Shown here in pieces: positions 35,768 through 46,020 of a DNA stretch of 64,000 bases (position 1 is the stretch's first letter; every line of letters starts with the position of its first letter). The translations under genes and the position numbers were made by a program. The notes under the pieces are model-generated. The model was not told where the DNA came from, made no database searches, and worked only from the letters and a program-made list of their open reading frames with translations. Source of the DNA: an uncultured Pelagibacteraceae bacterium (GTDB lineage Bacteria > Pseudomonadota > Alphaproteobacteria > Pelagibacterales > Pelagibacteraceae). The DNA lies in the NCBI GenBank assembly GCA_902578775.1, contig CACHEF010000003.1, positions 1 through 64,000 of the forward strand, given 5' to 3'.

Positions 35768-36877
35768 ATGAAAAAATTAATATTTAGAAAGATTTATCTT
35801 GATATTTCAAGATTTTTTTTAGCAGCAATACTGATAGTTGGTTTAATTGTTTGGACTATTCAAGCGGTGAACTATTTCGATTTTGTCACAGAAGACGGCC
35901 ATGGATTAAAGATTTATTTTTACTATTCATTGCTAAATTTTCCTAAAATTATTCAAAGAATACTACCTTTTATATTTTTTGTTTCGATATTTTACACAAT
36001 TATGAGTTATGAGTTCAGAAATGAAATTTTCATATTTTGGATAAATGGAATAAAAAAAATAAATTTTCTTAATAGATTATTAGTGTTTTCTATTATTTAT
36101 ATGTTATTTCAATTAATTTTAAGTTCATATATTTCACCATTATCAAAACTTGAGGCAAGAAATTATTTAAAAAATTCAAATATCGATTTTTTTACATCAT
36201 TAATTAAAGAAGGAAAATTCATTAGTATTACTGATGGCTTAACTATATTTATTAACAGTAAAGACAATGATGGAAGTTTTAAAGATATTTTTTTAGAAGA
36301 AACGAATAAAAATAATTCTAAAATGATATATGCAGATAGGGGTGTGCTTTATGAAGACGGTCTTAAAAAAGCTTTTAAACTTTTTGACGGAAGAGTAATT
36401 AATATTGAAAACTCTAAAATTAACTTATTTGATTTTGATCAAATTGATTTTAGTTTACAAAATTTAACTACAAAAACAATTACTGTGCCAAAAATTCAAG
36501 AAATAGACACTCAAATTTTATTAAGTTGTTTTTTTAATATCAAAAATGATAAATTAAATGATTTTAAAAGTTTTAAATGCAAGAATCTAAAAAAAGAAGT
36601 TAAAATTGAATTAATTAATAGACTTCACAAACCATTTTTTATTCCTTTAACAGTCTTGTTTTCATGTTTTCTTATATTGTACTCAAAGAATGAAAAAAAT
36701 TATAAAATTAAGATAAATTCAATATTCTTTACAGTTTTTTTTCTTTTAGTATATTCTGAGGTATCAGTACAATATTTCACATCTTCAGTAAATTTAACAA
36801 TTTTTTATTTTTTATTTCCAATACTTATTTTTATTATTGGTTATTTATTATTTAATAGATTAATTAGAAATGTTTAA
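35768..36877 (+). CDS. lptF: LPS export permease LptF
   Basis: Inner-membrane subunit of the LptB2FG ABC exporter that extracts lipopolysaccharide, about 369 residues. It has three hydrophobic N-terminal helices (beginning FFLAAILIVGLIVWTI), a periplasmic beta-jellyroll segment and three C-terminal helices. The ATG at 35768 is preferred to one 42 bases upstream since MKKLIFRKIYLDISRFFL is the conserved start of YjgP/YjgQ proteins. It leads lptF-lptG-lptD-surA-pdxA-rsmA, all overlapping. The ATPase lptB is not in the window. Confidence 0.92.
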   Translation: MKKLIFRKIYLDISRFFLAAILIVGLIVWTIQAVNYFDFVTEDGHGLKIYFYYSLLNFPKIIQRILPFIFFVSIFYTIMSYEFRNEIFIFWINGIKKINFLNRLLVFSIIYMLFQLILSSYISPLSKLEARNYLKNSNIDFFTSLIKEGKFISITDGLTIFINSKDNDGSFKDIFLEETNKNNSKMIYADRGVLYEDGLKKAFKLFDGRVINIENSKINLFDFDQIDFSLQNLTTKTITVPKIQEIDTQILLSCFFNIKNDKLNDFKSFKCKNLKKEVKIELINRLHKPFFIPLTVLFSCFLILYSKNEKNYKIKINSIFFTVFFLLVYSEVSVQYFTSSVNLTIFYFLFPILIFIIGYLLFNRLIRNV

Positions 36878-37949
36878 AATATATCAAAAATATATTATCA
36901 TTAATTATTTAAAAAAATTTATTAATACATCTCTTATTTTTTTATTATTAATATTTATCTTGAATGTTCTCGAAGAAATAAATTTTTTTAAGGATTTAAA
37001 CGTAAGTTTTTATTATCCTTATTTTTTAACTTTTTTAAATATTCCAATCACTCTTTTTGAAATATTTCCATTTATTTTTTTAATTTCTACACAATTCTTT
37101 TTTTACGATCTATTTAAAAAAGACGAGCTTAACTTATTAAAAAAAAATGGTCTCAGTAATTTAAAAATTGTTCAAATTTTATTTTTTTTATCAATATTTA
37201 TAGGAATTTTTAATGTACTAATTTATTATAATATTGCATCAAAACTTAAATTTTATTACTCAGACATTAAAAATAGTTTTTCTAATGATAATAAATATCT
37301 TGCTATGGTTACTGATAACGGACTATGGATTAAAGATGAAATAAATGACAAAAAATTTATTATTAAATCTAAACTTATTCAAGACACAATTCTGATAGAA
37401 AATGTAATCAATGAATTTAGCCCAGAATTTAAATTAATAAGAACTATCCAATCCGCTAAGATAGATATAAGTGATAATGAATGGATTGTTCACAATCCAT
37501 CTATTACAATAAATAATAGAACAGAAAATATCATTGGAATTATTAAAATTTCCTCAAATTTTAATTCTAAAATAATTAATAACCTTTTTTCTAACATTTC
37601 CTCGTTTGATATATTTAAGCTTTATGATCTTAAAAAAGATTACCAAAAATTTGGATATTCAACAGACGAGCTTAGAATTCAAATATTAAAACTTTTTTCA
37701 ACACCATTTTTTTATGGAATATTTACCTTATTTTCTATTGCGATTATGTTTAATTTAACAAAAAATAAGTCATTATTATTCCATATAATAATTGGTGTTT
37801 TGTTGTCTGTGTTAATTTATTATGTAAATTTTATATTTAATTCTCTCGGAAATAATGGGAAAATTCCTGTATATCCGTCTGTTTTCTTTCCATTGTTGAT
37901 TATATCAACTTTATCGTTAATAGGATTGGTAAATATTAATGAAAAATAA
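36870..37949 (+). CDS. lptG: LPS export permease LptG
   Basis: Partner of LptF, 359 residues, of the same YjgP/YjgQ architecture: three N-terminal helices, a central periplasmic domain of about 170 residues, three C-terminal helices. The starting IYQKYIIINYLKKFINTSLIFLLL and the periplasmic WIVHNPSITI segment fit LptG. It overlaps lptF by 8 bases and lptD by 11 bases, which suggests strict co-translation of the exporter. Confidence 0.92.
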   Translation: MFKIYQKYIIINYLKKFINTSLIFLLLIFILNVLEEINFFKDLNVSFYYPYFLTFLNIPITLFEIFPFIFLISTQFFFYDLFKKDELNLLKKNGLSNLKIVQILFFLSIFIGIFNVLIYYNIASKLKFYYSDIKNSFSNDNKYLAMVTDNGLWIKDEINDKKFIIKSKLIQDTILIENVINEFSPEFKLIRTIQSAKIDISDNEWIVHNPSITINNRTENIIGIIKISSNFNSKIINNLFSNISSFDIFKLYDLKKDYQKFGYSTDELRIQILKLFSTPFFYGIFTLFSIAIMFNLTKNKSLLFHIIIGVLLSVLIYYVNFIFNSLGNNGKIPVYPSVFFPLLIISTLSLIGLVNINEK

Positions 37950-40323
37950 TTTTATAATAATTTTTGTAATATATACCTTTTTTTTTACAAATTTAGCTTT
38001 TTCAGAAAGCTTTACTTTAGAAAGTAAAAATATTGAAATTCTAAATGAGGGGGACCAAATTAAAGCCTACAAAGGAAGTGCAATTTCTAAAGATAAAAAT
38101 TTAGAAATCAAATCTGATGAATTCATATATCTTAAAAATTTGGATACTCTCAAATCTAGTGGAAATGGAGAATTATTTATTAGATCTAAAAAGATAAGGC
38201 TAAAATATGATAATGGAGTTTTTGATCAAAAAAATTTAATTTTTAATGCTAATGGAAATATAGAGATTTTTCAAACAGATGGATTATTTGTCATAAAAAC
38301 AAACAAGATTCTTTACGACCAAAAAAAAAATATAGTGTTGTCCAATGAAACTACCAAAGTTGAAGATAATTTTGGAAATCTATATTTTGCAGATAATTTT
38401 GAATATGAGATAGACAAAGATTTAATAAAAGTTAATAATTTAATTAGTAAAGATACTCAAAATAATACATTTAGAACATCATTAGCATATATAAATACGA
38501 ATTCAGGAAAAATTTTTGGAAAAGATATTAAGATTGATTTAAGAAATAAGTCAGCTCAAGGTGTAAATGACTATAGGTTAAGAGGCAATAGTGGTGAAAT
38601 TGATGAAAATTTTTCAAATATTACTAAAGGTGTATTCACAACTTGTAAAAAAAGGGATGGTTGTCCTCCATGGACTTTTAGTGCAAAAAAAATCACTCAT
38701 GACAAAAAAAAACGAGAAATTCACTACGATGAGGCTTTATTAAAAGTTTATGATATTCCATTAGTTTATTTTCCAAAATTTTTTCATCCAGATCCATCCG
38801 TAAAGAGAAGGTCTGGTTTTTTAATACCAACAATTAAAAGTTCTTCAAACTCAAACAATTTTTTAACTGTTCCATATTTTTATGCTATAGCAGATAACAA
38901 AGATATTACCTTTTCACCAAGATTATATGCTGATGATAAAATTTTACTACAATCTGAATTCAGACAAAAAAATTCTAAAAGCGATCATACTGCAGATTTT
39001 AGTTTATTTGCTGAAAATGATAAAAACTCGAAAAATCATCTTTTTTATAAATTCAATAAAGATTTACTTGTTAAAAATTTTGATGATAGTGAAATCAATT
39101 TTAAAATACAAACAACATCTAATGATACATATTTAAAATCAAATAAGATAGAAAGTGAACTAATAAATGATAATGATTTATTAGAAAATTCGATAAATTT
39201 AGATTTATATTCTAATAATTTATCAATAAATTTTGGAACTGCAGTATACGAGAATTTGAACAAAGCAAATAACGATAGATATGAATATGTAATTCCAAAA
39301 TTTTTACTAACAAAGAATTTCGATAATTTTTCCTACCTAAATGGAAATCTCTCATTTGAGACAGATAATTTGATTAGACAATATGATACAAATATTCTAG
39401 AAAAACGTAATGTCAATAACCTCATTTTTAATTCTGACTCAAAAATAAATGAATTAGGTGTTTTAAATAATTATGAATTTCTCATAAGAAACACAAACAG
39501 TGAAAATAAAAATACTAATTATAAAAACAATAAAAATTTTTATGTTTCAGGTATTTTTCAGCATAACTCTACATTACCCTTAGTTAAAGAGAATGATATT
39601 TATCAAAAAATATTAAAACCTAGAATATCAGTTAGAGCAGCACCAACACATACTAAAGATGAAAAAAATGTTGAAAGAAAAGTTGATTTAACAAATATAT
39701 ATTCACTTGATAGAGTTTCAGACAGCACAAGCATTGAAGGTGGCTTATCTTTAACATATGGAATTGATTATACAATATTGCAAAAATTAAAAACTAAAGA
39801 AGTATTGAACTTAAAAATAGCTAACAATTTAAGATTAAAGAAAAATGATGATCTTACCAATACAAACCAAATTGGTGAAAAAATGTCAAATATGTTTAGC
39901 GAAATTATGTATAGTCCAAATGATCATTTGACAACAAAATATATCACTGCGATCAAAAATAATTTTAAAGATATAAATTATGAAAATTTATTAACTGAAT
40001 TCAGAATTGATAATTTTGTTACAACATTTGACTATCTTAATGAGAATAATACGGTGAATAAAAATTCTTATTTATCAAATACTACAGCTTATAACTTGAA
40101 TGAATTCAATAATATTTCATTTTCTACAAGAAAAAATAAAACTAAAGATTTAACTGAATATTATAATTTAATGTACCAATATAAGAATGATTGTTTGGCT
40201 GCATCAATTGAGTATAAAAAAGATTTTTATAGTGATAGAGAATTAAAACCAGATGAATCTATACTGTTTAAATTAACTATAACACCATTTGCTGAGATAA
40301 GTAGTCCAGATATTAAACAATAA
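37939..40323 (+). CDS. lptD: LPS-assembly protein LptD
   Basis: Outer-membrane beta-barrel that inserts LPS into the outer leaflet, 794 residues. A signal peptide (to about residue 23, ending in AFSES) is followed by an OstA/LptA-like jellyroll (about 25-200) and the barrel. The conserved hinge region FTTCKKRDGCPPWTFSAKKI carries two cysteines; another lies near the C-terminus in YKNDCLAAS, so an inter-domain disulfide is possible. It ends with the outer-membrane type strand ILFKLTITPF. Base overlap of 1 with surA. Confidence 0.92.
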   Translation: MKNNFIIIFVIYTFFFTNLAFSESFTLESKNIEILNEGDQIKAYKGSAISKDKNLEIKSDEFIYLKNLDTLKSSGNGELFIRSKKIRLKYDNGVFDQKNLIFNANGNIEIFQTDGLFVIKTNKILYDQKKNIVLSNETTKVEDNFGNLYFADNFEYEIDKDLIKVNNLISKDTQNNTFRTSLAYINTNSGKIFGKDIKIDLRNKSAQGVNDYRLRGNSGEIDENFSNITKGVFTTCKKRDGCPPWTFSAKKITHDKKKREIHYDEALLKVYDIPLVYFPKFFHPDPSVKRRSGFLIPTIKSSSNSNNFLTVPYFYAIADNKDITFSPRLYADDKILLQSEFRQKNSKSDHTADFSLFAENDKNSKNHLFYKFNKDLLVKNFDDSEINFKIQTTSNDTYLKSNKIESELINDNDLLENSINLDLYSNNLSINFGTAVYENLNKANNDRYEYVIPKFLLTKNFDNFSYLNGNLSFETDNLIRQYDTNILEKRNVNNLIFNSDSKINELGVLNNYEFLIRNTNSENKNTNYKNNKNFYVSGIFQHNSTLPLVKENDIYQKILKPRISVRAAPTHTKDEKNVERKVDLTNIYSLDRVSDSTSIEGGLSLTYGIDYTILQKLKTKEVLNLKIANNLRLKKNDDLTNTNQIGEKMSNMFSEIMYSPNDHLTTKYITAIKNNFKDINYENLLTEFRIDNFVTTFDYLNENNTVNKNSYLSNTTAYNLNEFNNISFSTRKNKTKDLTEYYNLMYQYKNDCLAASIEYKKDFYSDRELKPDESILFKLTITPFAEISSPDIKQ

Positions 40324-41250
40324 TGTTCAAAAAAACCTTCTTATTAATTTTTTTAATATTTTTTTTTTCACAGAAAGAGTTATTAGCAGAAATTAAGATA
40401 ATAGTTTCAGTAGATAATGAAATTATCACTAATCATGATTTAAAAAAAGAGAGTAATTATTTAAAAGTTTTAAACCCAAATTTTATTCGATTGGATCAAA
40501 ATCAAAGATTTGAAATTGCAAAAAATTATATAATAGATCAAATTATAAAAGAGAAAGAAGCTAAAAAATTTATTAAATTAGAAAATAATGATGAAATAAT
40601 AAATGATTATATAAAAAACTTTATTAAAAAAATTAGGTTTTAATAATGAGGAAGATTTTAAAAAATCATTAGATTTAACAGAGAATTATAGTTTACCTGA
40701 AATAAAAGAAAAAATTAAAATAGAATTAATTTGGAACGAATTGATTTATTTAAAATATAACAATCAAGTAAAAATTGATAAAAAAATTATACTTAAAAAA
40801 GTGAATGAAATGCAAAATAGAAAAAATAGAGAATTTCTTTTATCAGAAATTGTATTTGCTAAAAAAAAAGGAGTTCCTTTAGAAAAATTATTTAAAGAAA
40901 TAGTCCTAAGTATTAAAGAAATAGGATTTAATAATACTGCCAATATTTATAGTAACGCTGATAGTGCTAAGTTTGGTGGTAAGATAGGCTGGATAAGTGA
41001 AATTAGTCTTGCAAAATCTATCAATAAAGAATTAGAAGATAAGAACATAGGTGAATATACAGACTTAATAAAGTTGGGTAATAATTTCTTGATATTAAAA
41101 ATTGAAGATATGAAAATTGCTAATTCAGTAATTGATAAACAAAAAGAAATTGAAAAATTAATAAAATCAGAGAGAAATTCCCAATTAAATAAGTTTTCAA
41201 AAATATATTTCAATAAAGTAAAGTTAAATTATTTGATTGATGAAAAATAA
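40323..41250 (+). CDS. surA: SurA-type periplasmic peptidyl-prolyl isomerase, frame broken at an A7 run
   Basis: Periplasmic chaperone/parvulin for outer-membrane proteins. The first part has a signal peptide (to about residue 22) and the SurA N-domain (IVSVDNEIITNHDLKKE), then stops at 40641-40643 just after an A7 run (40626-40632). The next frame (+1) carries on without stops from there: KKLGFNNEEDFKKSL, then the parvulin-like domain (SAKFGGKIGWI...NFLILKIEDMK) to 41250. One A fewer or two more would restore about 308 residues, a normal length. Either a real frameshift, a sequence error, or rescue by slippage on the A run. It is in the lpt-surA-pdxA-rsmA operon and pdxA starts before its end. 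Confidence 0.82.
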
Positions 41251-42199
41251 ACCAATTCTTTTAGTTGCTGGTGAACCGAATAGTATATTTTTAGAAATTT
41301 TTTTTAAAACGCTTAAAAATGAGAATTTTAAAAGCCCTTTAATTTTGATTTGTTCAAAACAAATTTTGGAGTCTCAAATGAAATTTTTTAATTACAAATT
41401 TAATATTAAAGTTTTGGAAATAGATAAAATAGAATCTTATAATTTAGATAATAATTCAGTGAACATAATAAATGTGGGTTACAAGCAAAAAAAAACTTTT
41501 GAAAAAATTTCAGTTAAATCCAGATCATACATTGAAGAATCATTTTCTATTGCTATTAAATTAATAAAATCAAATTTTACAAATAAATTCATCAATGGTC
41601 CTATATCTAAAAAATATTTCCTTAATAATAAATTTCTCGGAATTACCGAGTACATAACCTCTAAGTTTAAAATTTCTAATAGTGCTATGTTGATTTATAA
41701 TAAGCAACTTTCAGTTAGTCCAATAACCACTCATTTATCAATAAAAAATGTTCCAAAAAAAATTACAAAAAATTTAATAATTCAAAAAATAAAACTTATT
41801 GATATTTTTTTTAAAAAAGAATTAAATATAAAACCCAAAATTGCTATCACTGGTTTAAATCCGCATTGCGAAGGAAAAACAAATGAGGAAAAAACACTAA
41901 TAAAACCTGCAATAAGTTATTTAAGTAAAAAGAAAATTAAGATTTTTGGACCGTTTCCTGCTGATACACTATTTCTAAAAGAAAATAGAAAAAAATATGA
42001 CGTTATAGTTGGAATGTACCATGATCAAGTTTTAACGCCTCTAAAAACATTATATGAATATGATGCGATAAATATAACAATAGGTCTTCCATTTTTAAGG
42101 ATCTCTCCAGATCATGGGCCAAACGAAAATATGCTTGGACAAAATAAGTCGAGTCCATTTAGCTTAATACAGTCATTAAAATTTTTAGATAAAAAGTGA
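41240..42199 (+). CDS. pdxA: 4-hydroxythreonine-4-phosphate dehydrogenase
   Basis: Enzyme of deoxyxylulose-dependent pyridoxal phosphate synthesis, 319 residues from the ATG at 41240; a TTG lies one codon upstream. Recognisable blocks are AGEPNSIF at the start, FINGPISKKYF, the GLNPHCEGKTNEE metal site, GPFPADTLF, the VGMYHDQVLTPLKTL histidine and ISPDHG near the end. It overlaps surA by 11 bases and its TGA overlaps the GTG start of rsmA. Confidence 0.93.
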   Translation: MKNKPILLVAGEPNSIFLEIFFKTLKNENFKSPLILICSKQILESQMKFFNYKFNIKVLEIDKIESYNLDNNSVNIINVGYKQKKTFEKISVKSRSYIEESFSIAIKLIKSNFTNKFINGPISKKYFLNNKFLGITEYITSKFKISNSAMLIYNKQLSVSPITTHLSIKNVPKKITKNLIIQKIKLIDIFFKKELNIKPKIAITGLNPHCEGKTNEEKTLIKPAISYLSKKKIKIFGPFPADTLFLKENRKKYDVIVGMYHDQVLTPLKTLYEYDAINITIGLPFLRISPDHGPNENMLGQNKSSPFSLIQSLKFLDKK

Positions 42200-42984
42200 T
42201 TAAAGCTAAAAAAAGTTTAGGTCAAAATTTTTTGATTGATCAAAATATTATTGATATAATAGTAAGTACAATTGAGATTAAAGATAAATCAATTTTAGAG
42301 ATTGGTCCAGGAACAGGTAATTTAACTATTAACATTTTAAAAAAAGGACCTAAAAATTTATTAGTAGTGGAGAAAGATTTTAATTTGGTTGAAAAACTAG
42401 ATAAGAATTTTGGATCAAAAATTCAAATAATTAATAAAGATGTATTGAAAATTGAAGAAAATAATTTAAGTAACGAAATTTTAACAGTTTTTGGAAATTT
42501 GCCATATAATATTTCTACAGAAATATTGTGCAAATGGATTTTAAATATTAGAGAAAACAATTTTTGGTTTGATTATCTAATTTTAATGTTTCAAAAAGAG
42601 GTCGCCGATAGAATAATTTCTGATTTTAATACTAAAAACTACGGAAGATTATCAATTTTAGCTAATTGGAAATTGCATATTAAAAAAATTTGTGATGTGA
42701 AACCTTGTAGCTTTTCTCCAAAACCAAAAATTGATAGTACTGTTTTATTATTTCAGCCAAAAAAAAAATTTTTTCAACTTAAAGAACCTAAAAATTTAGA
42801 AAAATTAACAAGAATTTTTTTCATGCACAGACGTAAAATGTTAAAGAAACCATATAATATATTATTTAATAATAATCTTGAGGTTGCTGATAAATTAAAA
42901 ATTGATCTTAACTTAAGACCTCAAAATTTGAATTTTGAAACTTACTTTAATCTCACAAAAGAGTATGAAAATTTAAGATGTTAA
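42196..42984 (+). CDS. rsmA: 16S rRNA dimethyladenosine transferase
   Basis: KsgA/RsmA methylates two adenosines at the 3' end of 16S rRNA, 262 residues. The start is GTG at 42196, overlapping the pdxA stop (GTGA), and leads directly to [13 protein letters not shown], the canonical N-terminus. SAM binding [12 protein letters not shown] and the catalytic NLPYNIS motif are intact; the C-terminal domain has the [10 protein letters not shown] element. It overlaps the convergent gmk by 12 bases. Confidence 0.96.
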   Translation: MIKAKKSLGQNFLIDQNIIDIIVSTIEIKDKSILEIGPGTGNLTINILKKGPKNLLVVEKDFNLVEKLDKNFGSKIQIINKDVLKIEENNLSNEILTVFGNLPYNISTEILCKWILNIRENNFWFDYLILMFQKEVADRIISDFNTKNYGRLSILANWKLHIKKICDVKPCSFSPKPKIDSTVLLFQPKKKFFQLKEPKNLEKLTRIFFMHRRKMLKKPYNILFNNNLEVADKLKIDLNLRPQNLNFETYFNLTKEYENLRC

Positions 42985-43608
42985 ATTTTCAACATGACTT
43001 CTAATATACTCAGGATCATAGTCTTTTGATCCATTATTAATCTCAGCATCAATCAAATTACTTATCTTATTAAAGCAAGATTGTAAATCATCATTAATCA
43101 AAACATAATTATAATTTATCCAATGAAGCACATCCCTTTCAAATTGTTTCATTCTTTCCTCAACTATTAATTTGTCTTTCATATCTCTGTTAGACAATCT
43201 TTCAAACAAAATTTGCTTACTTGGAGGTAATATAAAAAAAGTAATTAATTTAAAATCTAGATTTTTATTTTTAATTTGATCAGCACCTTGCCAATCTATA
43301 TCAAACAAAACATTTTTTCCCTTATTAAGCTTGTCAATTACAGGGGTTCTTGTCGTTCCATAATAATTATCAAACACTTTTGCGTATTCAAGAAATTCTT
43401 GATTTTTTATTAGCCTTTTAAATTCTGAGCTCGAGACAAAATAATAATCTTTTTCTGGAATTTCATTTGGACGAGGCTGTCTTGTAGTATGAGAAATTGA
43501 GATCTCAAAATTTTTTTTCTTTTCTGATAATAGATTGACTAGAGTAGTCTTACCCGCTCCAGAGGGAGAAGATAAAATAACCATTATCCCATCATTTGAA
43601 GTGGGCAT
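42973..43608 (-). CDS. gmk: guanylate kinase
   Basis: Phosphorylates GMP to GDP, 211 residues. Walker A is [11 protein letters not shown], followed by the GMP-binding [11 protein letters not shown] and KDYYFVS and the [11 protein letters not shown] region. It follows acpP by 12 bases. In many alphaproteobacteria fabF, mltG and yicC lie between acpP and gmk, but none is present here. Confidence 0.97.
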   Translation of the reverse strand: MPTSNDGIMVILSSPSGAGKTTLVNLLSEKKKNFEISISHTTRQPRPNEIPEKDYYFVSSSEFKRLIKNQEFLEYAKVFDNYYGTTRTPVIDKLNKGKNVLFDIDWQGADQIKNKNLDFKLITFFILPPSKQILFERLSNRDMKDKLIVEERMKQFERDVLHWINYNYVLINDDLQSCFNKISNLIDAEINNGSKDYDPEYIRSHVENLTS

Positions 43609-43620
43609 TTAGAATTTTAA

Positions 43621-43860
43621 TTAGTTTGCTTTACCTTCAATGAATTTTACAGCATCACCAACTGTTAAAATTTTTTCTGCTTCACTATCAGAAATTTCTG
43701 AACCGAATTCTTCTTCAAAAGCCATTACTAATTCAACTGTATCTAGACTATCAGCTCCAAGATCGTCTATAAAACTTGACTCCTCAGTGACTTTCGCTTC
43801 ATCTATTCCTAAATGGTCTGCAACTATTTTTTTTACTTTGCTTGAGACATCTTCTGACAT
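43621..43860 (-). CDS. acpP: acyl carrier protein
   Basis: Acidic 79-residue carrier for fatty-acid intermediates. The phosphopantetheine serine is S38 in [15 protein letters not shown], the universal ACP signature. It is in the fabD-fabG-acpP cluster, 49 bases after fabG, and directly before gmk. Confidence 0.98.
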   Translation of the reverse strand: MSEDVSSKVKKIVADHLGIDEAKVTEESSFIDDLGADSLDTVELVMAFEEEFGSEISDSEAEKILTVGDAVKFIEGKAN

Positions 43861-43909
43861 ATTGATCCTTTTTTGTTATAAATCGTTAATAGTTTAATTC
43901 ACTAAATTG

Positions 43910-44644
43910 TCAAGCCATATACATACCACCATTTACATGCAAGGTTTCTCCATTAATATAATCTGATAGATTGGATGTTAAAAAAAGAACAGCATTAGCT
44001 ATATCATTTGCTTCCCCTAATCTTGCAGAAGGTATCTTTGATATAATTGCTTCTTTAAACTTTTCATCTATTTTATCAGTCATGGCAGTTTTAATAAAAC
44101 CAGGTGAAATACAGTTGATATTAATATTCTTTTTTGCATACTCTAAAGATAAGCTTTTTGACATCGCAACTATTCCAGCTTTAGATGCTGTATAATTCGC
44201 TTGCCCTAAGTTTCCTGTGTGTCCAACAACCGAGGTAATATTTACTATCTTGCCACTTTTGTTTTTGAGCATTTTTTTTATTGCAAATTTACTTAATAAA
44301 AAAGTAGAGGTTAAATTGATATCAATTACTTTTTTCCACTCTTGAATACTCATTCTAATTGCTAAATTGTCTTGAGTAACTCCTGCGTTATTAACTATAC
44401 AGTCCAAACCATTCAATTCTTTTGTAGCATTTTCAATAAACTCCTCTATTTTATCGTTTTGTGAAATATCAAATTTAAGAACCTTAATTTTACTAAACTT
44501 ACTTTTAAGTTCTTCAAGTTTTTCAACGCGTGTTCCAGATGCTAAAATAGTTGCACCTTTTTCACTTAGTTTTTCTACAATTGAATTTCCAATTCCTCCA
44601 GAGGCTCCTGTTACAATAATCTTTTTATTTTCTAAATCTTTCAT
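43910..44644 (-). CDS. fabG: 3-oxoacyl-ACP reductase
   Basis: NADPH-dependent short-chain dehydrogenase of 244 residues for fatty-acid elongation. The Rossmann motif TGASGGIGNSI, NNAG, the catalytic Ser in NITSVVGHTG with NYTASKAG (Tyr and Lys), and the GETLHVNGGMYM C-terminus are typical of FabG. It overlaps fabD by 4 bases. Confidence 0.97.
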   Translation of the reverse strand: MKDLENKKIIVTGASGGIGNSIVEKLSEKGATILASGTRVEKLEELKSKFSKIKVLKFDISQNDKIEEFIENATKELNGLDCIVNNAGVTQDNLAIRMSIQEWKKVIDINLTSTFLLSKFAIKKMLKNKSGKIVNITSVVGHTGNLGQANYTASKAGIVAMSKSLSLEYAKKNININCISPGFIKTAMTDKIDEKFKEAIISKIPSARLGEANDIANAVLFLTSNLSDYINGETLHVNGGMYMA

Positions 44645-45567
44645 ATTTTAATATTCTTAATATCTTCCTCACTATTAATTGAACTTATATTTATGTCCTT
44701 GTTAATTCTTTTTACTAAACCTGACAAGACCTTTCCAGGGCCTATTTCAATAAATTGATCCACCCCTTTTTCTATCATATTAATTACACTTTCTCTCCAT
44801 CTAACTCTATTTTCAATTTGTTTAATTAATAAATTTTTTAACTCATCTGCATTAAAAATTTCGTCTGCTGTTATGTTTGAAATTAAAGGATTAATTCCTT
44901 TTTTAAATTTCAGCTTAATTAATTCCTCTCTCATCACTTCCGTGGCTTTGCCCATTAAACTACAATGGAATGGTGCACTTACAGGAAGTTTAATATTTTT
45001 TATCTTATTTTCTTTTAGTACAATGCTTAAAATTTCTAAGTCTTTATTTTTACCACTTAAAACTATTTGACCCTCTGAATTATCATTTGCAATTTCTGCT
45101 ATAAACTTATCTTTATTTTCTTTTAAAATTTTTTCAATATTTTCAACTGATGATCCTAGAACAGCAGTCATACCACCCTCACCTTTAGGTACTGAATTTT
45201 GCATTGCATTCCCTCTAATTTTTAAAATTTTTATTGTGTCCTTAAAATCTAAATATCCAGCACAAGCAATAGCAGAATACTCTCCTAAGGAATGGCCAGC
45301 AAAAAATTTTGCTTTATTCAAATCTATTTCAAATTCTTGTTTCATTACCTGAAAGATAGAATAACTAACTAAAAAAATTGCAGGTTGTGTATTAACAGTC
45401 AAATCTAATTCCTCTTTTGGACCCTCTAAAATTATATTTGTTAAGTTTATTTTAAGAGCTTCATTTGCCTCACTAAAAAGATCTTTTACAATTTTAAAGT
45501 TTTTATAAAATTCTTTTCCCATCCCAATTGTTTGAGAACCTTGTCCAGGGAAAATTACTGAAAACAT
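44641..45567 (-). CDS. fabD: malonyl-CoA:ACP transacylase
   Basis: Loads malonyl groups on ACP, 308 residues. The N-terminal FPGQGSQTIGMGKEF and the catalytic serine in GHSLGEYSA (about residue 92) define the family; the catalytic histidine is in SAPFHCSLM and the GPGKVLSGLVKR block closes the domain. It is divergent from rpsF with 88 bases between, and leads fabD-fabG-acpP-gmk. Confidence 0.97.
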   Translation of the reverse strand: MFSVIFPGQGSQTIGMGKEFYKNFKIVKDLFSEANEALKINLTNIILEGPKEELDLTVNTQPAIFLVSYSIFQVMKQEFEIDLNKAKFFAGHSLGEYSAIACAGYLDFKDTIKILKIRGNAMQNSVPKGEGGMTAVLGSSVENIEKILKENKDKFIAEIANDNSEGQIVLSGKNKDLEILSIVLKENKIKNIKLPVSAPFHCSLMGKATEVMREELIKLKFKKGINPLISNITADEIFNADELKNLLIKQIENRVRWRESVINMIEKGVDQFIEIGPGKVLSGLVKRINKDINISSINSEEDIKNIKI

Positions 45568-45594
45568 ATCAAAATCTATTTAAATTTTAGTTTT

Positions 45595-45623
45595 TTTTAC
45601 TATTGTAATTGAAGATTTATAAT
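45595..45623 (+). promoter_or_regulatory. probable rpsF-rpsR-rplI promoter
   Basis: A consensus TATAAT (45618-45623) lies 33 bases before the rpsF ATG, with a weak TTTTAC -35 (45595-45600) at 17-base spacing. The leader of about 26 bases is too short for the S6:S18 autoregulatory RNA motif. Confidence 0.4.
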
Positions 45624-45655
45624 AGTATATCCTCACGTTTTATTAAAGATTTTAA

Positions 45656-46018
45656 ATGAATTTATACGAACATACTATTATTGCAAGGCAAGACACTTCT
45701 TCAAGTGAGCTTAAACAGCTCACAGAAAAATATTCAAAAATTATTGAAAAAAATGAGGGAGAAATAGTAAAAACTGAGAATTGGGGTCTTCTAAACCTTT
45801 CCTACTTAATAAAAAAAAATAAAAAAGGTAGTTACATTCATTTTAAAATTAAAGGAAAAGATAAAGTTGTTGAACAACTTGAAAAAAATGAGTCAATCGA
45901 TAAAAAATTATTAAGATATTTGACTGTTAAAGTTAAAAATTTTGACCTAGATACAAATTATTTCTCAAAAAAAGAGGATATAGAAAAAATTGATAAAAAG
46001 GAAAAAGTTTCAAATTAA
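45656..46018 (+). CDS. rpsF: 30S ribosomal protein S6
   Basis: Small-subunit protein of 120 residues, placed next to S18 on the platform. The N-terminus [18 protein letters not shown], the central [18 protein letters not shown] loop and the LLRYLTVKV strand are the S6 signature. It has an acidic and Lys-rich C-terminal tail of about 20 residues. First gene of the rpsF-rpsR-rplI operon. Confidence 0.97.
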   Translation: MNLYEHTIIARQDTSSSELKQLTEKYSKIIEKNEGEIVKTENWGLLNLSYLIKKNKKGSYIHFKIKGKDKVVEQLEKNESIDKKLLRYLTVKVKNFDLDTNYFSKKEDIEKIDKKEKVSN

Positions 46019-46020
46019 TT

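Noticed and set aside
45624-45655. S6:S18 autoregulatory leader before rpsF
   Set aside because: The leader is only about 26-30 bases, with no CCG-bearing stem.
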